A DNA stretch of 64,000 bases from the NCBI RefSeq assembly GCF_019733355.1, contig NZ_JAIHLQ010000017.1:88406-152405 (forward strand), given 5' to 3'. Position 1 is the first letter of the stretch. Every line of letters starts with the position of its first letter. Below are positions 17,748 through 24,450 of the stretch, piece by piece. The position numbers and the translations under genes were made by a program. The notes beneath the pieces were generated by a model that ran no database searches, had not been told where the DNA came from, and saw nothing but the letters and a program-made list of their open reading frames with translations. The DNA is from Pseudomonas baetica. Its GTDB lineage: Bacteria > Pseudomonadota > Gammaproteobacteria > Pseudomonadales > Pseudomonadaceae.

Positions 17748-19819
17748 GCGGCGGCTCCCTGGGGCAGGCAAATACCCGCACGACAGGCCTCGCAGATGGG
17801 GCAGAAGTCCGATCCCATAGCACTGCTGACCGCCATCAATTCGTTCTGGCTGGGCGCAATCATGGGCGGCCGTTCTAATGGCATCGCCAAGGCGTCATTG
17901 GCCCCCGGCATTGACAATGCGGCAGCGGAACCCGCCACCGGGGCACCCCCGATCTGGATTTCGCTGCTGCTGAAAATGCCCGCGTGGCCAATCACAATGT
18001 GCTGCCCACCGGCCTTGAGGCTGATGCTCGCGCCAGCATCCAGCGTCAGGTGCGCCCCAGCCTTGATGTGCACTTGCTGGCCAGCCTCCACCACCAGCGT
18101 TTGGTCGACTCGGGTCTGGCTGTTGCTCGCGACATGCAGATAGTCATTGGCTTTGAGTTGCACTTTGCGGTCGGCGGTGATGGTTCGGTGTTCTTCGGCT
18201 TCCAGCACGGTAATGCTGTTGCCCTTGATGGTTTCCCGGCGTTCGTTGCCGACTTCAAGTCGACTGTCGTTTTCGACCTTGTGCTCCATGTCGCGCTGGG
18301 CACGCAGGTAGATCAACTCCTGCCCGGCGCGATCTTCCAGGTGCAATTCGTTGAATCCGCCGCTATCGGGTGAACTGCGTGAGCGAAACACACTTCGGGT
18401 TTTGTGCGCGGGCAGTTCGTAGGGCACCGGGTTGGCGCTGTTGGCCAGACAGCCACTGATCACCGGTTGATCAGGATCGCCTTCAAGAAAACTGACCAAC
18501 ACCTCCATGCCCACTCTCGGAATAGTGACGCTGCCATGGGCGTTGCCGGCCCAATTCGAAGACACCCGCAACCAGCAACTGCTTTTGTCGTCGCTACGAC
18601 CTTCTCTGTCCCAAAAAAACTGAGCCTTGACCCTGCCGAAGGGGTCGCAGTGGATTTCCTCGCCTTTGGGACCGGTGACCATGGCGGTCTGGCTACCCAG
18701 TATTCGCGGCTTTTGGTAATGGTGTGGCGGTCGGTAGAAAACGTCCCAAGGCGTTGCGACAAATTGATTTCGATAACCTTGAACAAAGTCATGTTCTTGC
18801 GCGGAGCCTGCGCTGGTGATGCTCTCTTCCAGCACTTGCGGCTGCTTACATTCGTGGCGCACTTCTGTCAGCAACCAAAGCGCATTCCACTGCGTGCGTG
18901 AATGCTCGGACATCTCCATAAAATGCCCGGATACCAAGGTCTGCTGATCGCTTTTGCCTTCAGCCTGTCGATAGTCGGCACGATGGCGCTCCAGCGCCCG
19001 TTTGGTTAAAAACTTGCCGCGCTCACGCAGGGTGAAGCGGCCGGGATAGTCGTAATCTTCCAGGTCAGGCTGCGTGAGATCGGTGCCAGGTTCGTAGTTG
19101 GACTCCAGAAGAATTCGGGATTTTTCGAAGTCGTAGTCACGGCGAGTGGTGCGACTGGTGCGCGCTTCGACTCGCAGGTCGAATCGTTTGATCACTGATC
19201 CCTCGGCAACCATGCCGCTGTTTTGTTTGTAGGGTGTTGGCCGGTCAAGTCTGGGGAATACGGTTTGGTCGTCCCCAAATACCATCAGGTGTTTTTCGCG
19301 ACTGTGCCGAAAGTGGTAATGAATGCCTTCTTCTTGGCAGAGCCTTTGGACGAAGTGCAGATCTGATTCGTCGTACTGCACGCAGTACTCGCGATCCGGA
19401 TAAATGGCACCCAACTGAAACAGATGAAGGTCGCGGTGGATGCCGTGTTCTTCCAGCACCTGCGCAATGATTTGCGGGACGGTCAGTTGTTGAAAAATAC
19501 GTTGGTTGATGCGGTGGCCCAAATAAGCCACCCGAGGAACAAGCGTGAGGCTGTAACGCGTCAGACGTTTGCCAGCGTCGCCTTGCGCAACGCGATGGAT
19601 TTGCCCATGGATGCCATTGCGACCGTCGCTGAATGCCAGAAACGCTTGTTTGTGCAGCAGGCTTTCAAGATCGAGATTCGGCCTCTCGCTGACCAGCACC
19701 ACGTCGAAGGCATAGGGTGTGCTGATCGCTTCCTGACCGGTGAACTCCAGGACTTGAAGGTCGTGCTCCAGACTATCAATGGTCAGATTGAAACGTGCGA
19801 GAGGGCTGGGGCTAGGCAT
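17744..19819 (-). CDS. vgrG: T6SS spike protein VgrG
   Basis: 691 aa from ATG 19819 (AAGGAAC upstream); an upstream in-frame start at 19897 lacks support. It has the gp27-like N-terminus (LEHDLQVLEFTGQEAIS...), the gp5 OB-fold region (ILGSQTAMVTGPKGEEIHCD... SSCWLRVSSNWAGNAHGS... RVGMEVLVSFLEGDPDQP), then beta-helix repeats (THIKAGAHLTLDAGASISLK-like) and an unusual short cysteine-bearing tail (CPICEACRAGIC). It forms the trimeric needle tip. It is first in a leftward operon with adaptor, immunity-like lipoproteins and lipase. No core T6SS genes are in the window, so this is an orphan vgrG island. Confidence 0.93.
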   Translation of the reverse strand: MPSPSPLARFNLTIDSLEHDLQVLEFTGQEAISTPYAFDVVLVSERPNLDLESLLHKQAFLAFSDGRNGIHGQIHRVAQGDAGKRLTRYSLTLVPRVAYLGHRINQRIFQQLTVPQIIAQVLEEHGIHRDLHLFQLGAIYPDREYCVQYDESDLHFVQRLCQEEGIHYHFRHSREKHLMVFGDDQTVFPRLDRPTPYKQNSGMVAEGSVIKRFDLRVEARTSRTTRRDYDFEKSRILLESNYEPGTDLTQPDLEDYDYPGRFTLRERGKFLTKRALERHRADYRQAEGKSDQQTLVSGHFMEMSEHSRTQWNALWLLTEVRHECKQPQVLEESITSAGSAQEHDFVQGYRNQFVATPWDVFYRPPHHYQKPRILGSQTAMVTGPKGEEIHCDPFGRVKAQFFWDREGRSDDKSSCWLRVSSNWAGNAHGSVTIPRVGMEVLVSFLEGDPDQPVISGCLANSANPVPYELPAHKTRSVFRSRSSPDSGGFNELHLEDRAGQELIYLRAQRDMEHKVENDSRLEVGNERRETIKGNSITVLEAEEHRTITADRKVQLKANDYLHVASNSQTRVDQTLVVEAGQQVHIKAGAHLTLDAGASISLKAGGQHIVIGHAGIFSSSEIQIGGAPVAGSAAALSMPGANDALAMPLERPPMIAPSQNELMAVSSAMGSDFCPICEACRAGICLPQGAAA

Positions 19820-20199
19820 CCTTTGTTCCTTCGACGGTCGCTGAGGGAATTTGTATCTGAATGCGTGAAGGCAGATACAAGTGCCGAAAGCTAACAAACG
19901 TGCCGAAGAAAAAATGTAGGAGGGGTCCTATGGGGTTGAAGGAAAGGACCTTGATTGTTCGTGTGGTTCGGTTGCCTCTTCACTGACGCTATTGCGAGGC
20001 TCGGATTCTTGGCATGTATGCGGCTCAAATACGTCAGACAAATCGCCAATTATTTTTGTGTAGTAAACGTCTGGCGTTGTTCTCGTTTAAGACCTATTGG
20101 CTTTACGCCTCGCGACCTACAAATCCTTGCGTCGTTGCCTACGGCTACGCCAGAATCCGCCGGCTTGTGCGCTCAGGGCTGGCTGCGTAACTTGGATCG
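19820..20199. other. Intergenic region between vgrG and the structured leader
   Basis: About 380 bases with no convincing gene. A GGTCC...GGACC inverted repeat is near 19925-19951 and CGTCAGAC/GTCTGGCG arms are near 20032-20077. The vgrG promoter should lie at its left end, but no clear -10/-35 or sigma-54 site was identified. Confidence 0.4.
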
Positions 20200-20201
20200 G
20201 G

Positions 20202-20419
20202 TCACTGATTCCCAGTGATCGGGTTTAGCAGCCTGGCTTCGTTTCATTCCGGTCGTACAAGTCTCATCCGGTCAGGCATTTGCCTGCGCTCGATGGTGGC
20301 TGTGCGCATGGCACCTTCGGGTGCGCCGGGTTTCGGAGTGACCGGTCTGCTAACTTGCGCACAGCCGCCACCCTATCGTTTAGCAGCGGGATGGTGCGGC
20401 CTCATAGAGGTACACTCCG
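20202..20419 (+). ncRNA. Structured leader RNA upstream of a DUF6124-type gene (candidate)
   Basis: Several complementary blocks: hairpin TCACTG/CAGTGA (20202-20218); GTTTAGCAG at 20223 and again at 20378, both complementary to CTGCTAAC (20347-20354); CCGGTC at 20249 and 20268 against GACCGG (20340); a long GGTGGCTGTGCGCA (20295-20308) against TGCGCACAGCC...ACC (20356-20372); and a UUCG-capped hairpin GCACC/GGTGC (20311-20324). The pairings partly exclude one another, as in a switching or antisense-type RNA. I recall closely similar leaders before this gene family in other Pseudomonas; similarity to C4-type antisense RNAs should be tested. Confidence 0.5.
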
Positions 20420-20785
20420 ATGTTCAAAGTAACGCCAAACCCGCCGATCCCCGATCCGGCATCCCCCTACGAATCGCCCAATTCAAAGAAATTCCACGAA
20501 GCCGCCGAGCGCGCCCTCGACCACTATCTCTGCCCGCCGGCCGCCGCCATCATGGCCACGCCCTACACCCCCAACACGCTCTACATGGCACACCCCGAGG
20601 CTGACACCGAATCCCTGCTGGCCGACGCCAGTGAAACGCTCGGTTCCGCCACCGTCATGCTCCACAACCACGCGGCAATGGTTGAAGGCTCGAACCGCAA
20701 AACCCTGCAAGGCATCGCGCAGGTGGTGATGCTGGCCGAGCTGGCGGTTAATCGTGTGCTGGATAAGTTAGTGCCCACGGAGTGA
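20420..20785 (+). CDS. Small DUF6124-type protein of unknown function
   Basis: 121 aa, ATG 20420 with GAGGT about 8 bases upstream. The Pro-rich N-terminus MFKVTPNPPIPDPASPYES is typical of a family common in fluorescent pseudomonads. It is followed by a helix KFHEAAERALDHYL, a variable middle, and a helical C-terminus (LLADASETLGSATVMLHNHA... LAELAVNRVLDKLV). No signal peptide or membrane segment. The function is not known. Its C-terminal sequence is recognisable in degraded form in the repeats at 30340 and 30613. Confidence 0.8.
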   Translation: MFKVTPNPPIPDPASPYESPNSKKFHEAAERALDHYLCPPAAAIMATPYTPNTLYMAHPEADTESLLADASETLGSATVMLHNHAAMVEGSNRKTLQGIAQVVMLAELAVNRVLDKLVPTE

Positions 20786-20993
20786 TCAACGTGCTGGCGG
20801 CGCATGCGCATGTGCCGCCAGCGCATTGGTTGGGAAATACGTTATTGAGGCGTGATTGACCAGCGATTGAAAAAGTGGGGTCTGAAATAAGCCTGACCGT
20901 TGTCGAACGCACTGTGCTTATTGAAAACATACAATCGCCCGTTTGGGATGAAGATGGGCGTGGTGCGAATTCGGCGAGATGTCCGTTAAACAT

Positions 20994-21028
20994 CAAAAGA
21001 TCGCTGCCTGCCAGGCTGCGATCTTTTG
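20994..21028. terminator. Bidirectional terminator
   Basis: CAAAAGATCGC and GCGATCTTTTG arms, with an inner GCC/GGC extension, form a long stem with A and T tracts at its two ends. It lies 12 bases beyond the stop of the leftward GNAT gene and also downstream of the DUF6124-type gene. Confidence 0.8.
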
Positions 21029-21039
21029 CTTTCAGACGC

Positions 21040-21711
21040 TCAGGAGCGGCACTCGACCAGCCCTTTCACCTGCCCGTCAGGCGTCTGGTTTTCATCGGAC
21101 AACCACCGCTCAAACCCGGCCGCAATCGCCGGCCACTCACCATCGAGAATCGAATACCACGCAGTGTCGCGGTTCTCGCCCTTGACCACCATGTGCTGGC
21201 GAAACACGCCTTCGAAGCTGAAACCCAAGCGCTCGGCGGCGTATTTGGAGCGGGCGTTGCCGTTGTTGCACTTCCATTCGAGGCGACGGTAGCCCAGCTC
21301 AAAGGAATATTTGGCCAACAAGTAAACCGCCTCGGTGCTTTTCGGCGAGCGCTGCATCGGTGCGCCGAAGGTGACGTGGCCGATTTCGATGCGGCCCTGG
21401 GCCGGGACAATCGACATCAGGCTGAGGATGCCTTGCACCTGACCTGTGGCGCGGTCGATGACGCTGAAGAAATACGGATCGCTGCTGGCGGCGTGTTTGT
21501 TCAGCCAGTCATTGAAGACGCTGCGCTCAGGGAATGGGCCGTAAGGCAGATAATTCCACAGTTTCGGGTCGGCGCCGGGGCCTTCAAGGGCTTTGAACAG
21601 CTCGTCGGCGTGACGGGCCGGGTCGAGTTTTTCCAGGCGAATGAAGCGGCCTTCGATCAGTGTGGTCGTGGGGGCGGGGGCGCCTTTCCAGTCAGCCAGT
21701 GAAGCGGTCAT
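21040..21711 (-). CDS. GNAT acetyltransferase, RimJ/RimL type
   Basis: 223 aa. An acetyl-CoA dependent N-acetyltransferase of the RimJ/RimL-like group (Acetyltransf_3): early strand LIEGRFIRLEKLDPARHA, central IGHVTFGAPMQRSPKSTEAV (acetyl-CoA binding region), and ELGYRRLEWKCNNGNARSKY followed by AAERLGFSFEGVFRQH, a conserved helix-strand of this group. Substrate unknown. It is third in a leftward cluster of PaiB-like, GNAT, GNAT genes, 12 bases after the second GNAT gene. Confidence 0.87.
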   Translation of the reverse strand: MTASLADWKGAPAPTTTLIEGRFIRLEKLDPARHADELFKALEGPGADPKLWNYLPYGPFPERSVFNDWLNKHAASSDPYFFSVIDRATGQVQGILSLMSIVPAQGRIEIGHVTFGAPMQRSPKSTEAVYLLAKYSFELGYRRLEWKCNNGNARSKYAAERLGFSFEGVFRQHMVVKGENRDTAWYSILDGEWPAIAAGFERWLSDENQTPDGQVKGLVECRS

Positions 21712-21723
21712 GAGCGTCTCTCC

Positions 21724-22170
21724 TTAAAGGGCTTTGCGAAACTGGATGAAGCCTGGGCGTTCGGCGATGCGCTCGTAGAGCTGGATCGCGGTGGCGTTGG
21801 TTTCGTGGGTCAGCCAATGCACTTTGGCGCAACCGTCAGCCTTGGCCGTGGCGTAGACGTGTTCGATCAGCAGGCGACCGACGCCGGTGCCGCGGGTTTC
21901 AGGCGCCACCAGCAAGTCTTGCAGGTAGCAGGCGTTTTCGATGCTCCAGTTCGAGCGATGGTAGATGTAATGCACCATGCCCACGGCTTTGCCATCGGCC
22001 CAGGCGAGGGCGGCGTGGGTTGGCTCGCTGGGGTCGAGCAGGCGCTGCCAAGTGCTATGGGTTACGGCCTCGGGCAGCTCGGTGTTGTAGAAACGCAGGT
22101 AGGTCTGCCACAGCGGCAGCCAGGCGGCGTGGTCACTGGCGGTGACTGGGCGGATCTCGATCTGACTCAT
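21724..22170 (-). CDS. GNAT acetyltransferase
   Basis: 148 aa. GNAT fold with IEIRPVTASDHAAWLPLW at the start, the acetyl-CoA pyrophosphate-binding motif LLVAPETRGTGVGRLLIEH (about 90-108) and HETNATAIQLYERI near the C-terminus. A small-molecule or protein acetyltransferase; the substrate is unknown. It is 10 bases downstream of the PaiB-like gene and 12 upstream of another GNAT gene, so the three probably form one transcript. Confidence 0.87.
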   Translation of the reverse strand: MSQIEIRPVTASDHAAWLPLWQTYLRFYNTELPEAVTHSTWQRLLDPSEPTHAALAWADGKAVGMVHYIYHRSNWSIENACYLQDLLVAPETRGTGVGRLLIEHVYATAKADGCAKVHWLTHETNATAIQLYERIAERPGFIQFRKAL

Positions 22171-22180
22171 GATGAATTCC

Positions 22181-22804
22181 TTAACGCATCAAGTGGGCGA
22201 GGGTTTGATCATTGCTGTCGGGGCTGGCGGCCAGACCTTCGCGCACGCCGGCAATGTCTTCGGCGCTACGGTTCTGGCTGAGCTTGCGCTTGCCTTCCAG
22301 TCGGTCGATGGGAATGGCGAAACCGACGATGGCCTTGAGCATGCCGTCGATGTAATCGGCGGGGGCGTCGTCAACCTTCCACGGTTGCGCGCGGCCGGCC
22401 TCATGGCGGTCGGTGAGGGTGCTGACGATGTCGAGCAGCCGTCCGCCGTCGCTGAAGGTTTCGGCGTGGCCGTAGGCGTGCACCGCGATGTAGTTCCAGG
22501 TCGGCACGACTTTGCCGTGCTCGGCCTTGCTCGGGTAAAAGCCCGGGCTGACGTAGGCGTCCGGGCCGGCAAAGATCAGCATCGCTTCAGCCCCGTCGCG
22601 CAAGTCTTTCCACTGTGGATTGGCCTTGGCCAGATGCCCATAGAGCGTGCCGTTCTCGCCTTGCTCGCAATGCAGCAACACCGGCACATGGCTGGCTTGC
22701 AGACCGTTTTCGCCGTGGGTCACCAGAATGGCGAGGCGGGTGGCGAGGATCAGTTCGTGGAGTTGCGACAACTCGTCGATGGCAAAGGCGCGGGGCGTGT
22801 ACAT
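22181..22804 (-). CDS. PaiB-like FMN-binding protein
   Basis: 207 aa from ATG 22804 (AAGGAAAA upstream). FMN-binding split-barrel protein of the PaiB / FMN_bind_2 family, represented by YTPRAFAIDELSQLH, LAILVTHGENGLQASHVP, GTLYGHLAKANPQWKDL, and WNYIAVHAYGHAE. In Bacillus PaiB is a negative regulator paired with a GNAT protein (PaiA); here two GNAT genes also follow in the same transcript. Divergent 92 bases away is a MocR/PdxR-type regulator that probably controls it. Confidence 0.85.
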   Translation of the reverse strand: MYTPRAFAIDELSQLHELILATRLAILVTHGENGLQASHVPVLLHCEQGENGTLYGHLAKANPQWKDLRDGAEAMLIFAGPDAYVSPGFYPSKAEHGKVVPTWNYIAVHAYGHAETFSDGGRLLDIVSTLTDRHEAGRAQPWKVDDAPADYIDGMLKAIVGFAIPIDRLEGKRKLSQNRSAEDIAGVREGLAASPDSNDQTLAHLMR

Positions 22805-22896
22805 GGAGAAATTTTCCTTGGCGAATGCCTGCATCCTAGGCAGGCTATTGGTCTGTTGTAAGAGCCATTGATGACCCATTTCATAGGTCCATTGCC

Positions 22897-24450
22897 ATGC
22901 CTGAATCGCCCACGTTGTCCATGCCCTTCAATCCGGCGGGTATCGAGCTCGACCGTCGCTTGGGCTTGACCCGCCAGCTCTATCAGGCGCTGCGTTTGCG
23001 TGTGCTGGACGGGCGCCTGTGCGGCGGCACACGCCTCCCGGCCAGCCGTGATCTGGCGGCGGCGCTGGGCATTTCCCGTAACAGTGTGGTGCGCGCCTAC
23101 GATCAGCTATACGCCGAAGGCTTTATCGAGGGGCGAGTCGGTGATGGCACCTACGTCGCGCAATTACCCCAAGCCGCGTTATCGGCGGAAAAACTATCCA
23201 CAAAAGTATCCACAGGGTTTTCAACAGGCTTACCCACAGACTTATCCACAAATTGGCTGGATTTACCTGTTGATCCGTCCAGTAAAGTTATCCACAGCGA
23301 TCCGCTGTGCCGGGTCAGAAACAATCATTTACCCAAACCTCCCAGTGGTCCGCCCCGCGCATTTCGAGTGGGCGTTCCAGCCTTCGATCTGTTCCCCTTT
23401 GACGTGTGGGCCAAGCTCAACGCGGCTTTCTGGCGCAAACCCGATCTTCAGCAACTGTGCTACGGCGACCCGGCTGGCGATGCGCGTTTGCGCGGTCTGA
23501 TTGCCGCTTATTTGCGCAGTTCGCGTGGCATGCAGTGTTCGGCTGAACAAATTGTGATCACCAGTGGCGCACAGCAAGGCATCAGTCTTTGTGCACAGTT
23601 GCTGGTGGCTCCGGGCGATGGCGTCGGTATCGAAAATCCGGGTTACCGAGCGGCCGGCCATGCGTTCGCGGTGGCGGGTGGCCGTTTACACGGTATTGCC
23701 GTGGATGAAGAGGGCATGGATTGCTCGGCGCTGTCGGCAGCCAGTGACTGTCGCGTGGCTTATGTGACGCCGTCGCATCAATACCCGACGGGTGTGGTGA
23801 TGAGCCTGGCGCGACGGCTTGAGCTGCTGGCCTGGGCCGAACGCACCCAAGGCTGGATCATCGAGGATGACTACGACGGTGAGTACCGCTACACCGGCGC
23901 GCCATTGGCACCGTTGGCGGCGCTCGATCGACAGGGGCGAGTGCTGTATGTCGGCACCTTCGGCAAAGTCGCGTTCCCGGCGTTGCGACTAGGCTATCTG
24001 GTGCTGCCACCGGGGCTGGTGGACGCGTTTTCGCAACGCCGGGCAGTGGACGTCCGGCATTCCGAGGTGAGTACGCAAATGGTGATGGCCGAGTTCATGG
24101 CCGCCGGGCATTTCCAGCGCCATATCCGGCGTATGCGTCGGGCAGCACTCAGCCGTCGCAATGCATTGCTGGACGGCTGGCCGACGGCAATTGCCGGTGT
24201 GGGCAAGCTGCCTGCGGTGTCTGCCGGGTTGCACCTGACGGTGGCCGTGGACAGCATCGAGCGCGAGCAGCAATTGGTTGAACAAGCCGCCCGCGTGGAT
24301 GTGGAAATCAACGGTTTGAGCCATTACTGGCTGCCCGATTCCCTGACTTCAGCCGATCAGCGCGCCGGACTGGTGCTGGGCTTTGCCGCCGTGCCGGAGC
24401 CTGGGATCAGAGCAGCACTTATGCGTCTGCGACAGGCGTGGCAGGTTTGA
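22897..24450 (+). CDS. MocR/PdxR-family regulator (GntR HTH fused to PLP aminotransferase domain)
   Basis: 517 aa. N-terminal winged helix of GntR type (about 20-90: LYQALRLRVLDGRLCGGTRL, SRNSVVRAYDQLYAEGF), a linker at about 95-150, and a class I aminotransferase-like domain with GDPAGDARLRGLIAAYL, EDDYDGEYRY, and the PLP lysine in GTFGKVAFPALRLGY (about Lys357; the usual Ser before Lys is Gly here). The linker encodes a tandem KLST/KVST/GFST/GLPT/DLST pattern from a 12-nt repeat. It is divergent from the PaiB-like gene. Its 3' end overlaps the convergent toxin gene by 32 bases. The effector is probably a PLP-bound amine, by family analogy. Confidence 0.88.
   Translation: MPESPTLSMPFNPAGIELDRRLGLTRQLYQALRLRVLDGRLCGGTRLPASRDLAAALGISRNSVVRAYDQLYAEGFIEGRVGDGTYVAQLPQAALSAEKLSTKVSTGFSTGLPTDLSTNWLDLPVDPSSKVIHSDPLCRVRNNHLPKPPSGPPRAFRVGVPAFDLFPFDVWAKLNAAFWRKPDLQQLCYGDPAGDARLRGLIAAYLRSSRGMQCSAEQIVITSGAQQGISLCAQLLVAPGDGVGIENPGYRAAGHAFAVAGGRLHGIAVDEEGMDCSALSAASDCRVAYVTPSHQYPTGVVMSLARRLELLAWAERTQGWIIEDDYDGEYRYTGAPLAPLAALDRQGRVLYVGTFGKVAFPALRLGYLVLPPGLVDAFSQRRAVDVRHSEVSTQMVMAEFMAAGHFQRHIRRMRRAALSRRNALLDGWPTAIAGVGKLPAVSAGLHLTVAVDSIEREQQLVEQAARVDVEINGLSHYWLPDSLTSADQRAGLVLGFAAVPEPGIRAALMRLRQAWQV
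23191..23250 (+). repeat. Five tandem 12-nt units with DnaA-box-like sequences, inside the MocR gene
   Basis: Consecutive units AAACTATCCACA, AAAGTATCCACA, GGGTTTTCAACA, GGCTTACCCACA and GACTTATCCACA. The fifth holds a perfect DnaA box TTATCCACA (23242-23250); another perfect box stands at 23288-23296. Units 1, 2 and 4 differ from the consensus by one base each in the 9-mer. The repeat stays in frame as four codons. Confidence 0.85.

Noticed and set aside
19955..20218. 87-codon frame before the structured leader
   Set aside because: No ribosome site and overlaps the predicted RNA pairing region; composition unlike neighbours' coding sequence.
23191..23296. Chromosomal origin (oriC) signal from the DnaA-like boxes
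   Set aside because: No dnaA, dnaN, rpmH or AT-rich unwinding element nearby; the boxes are in frame in a coding linker.
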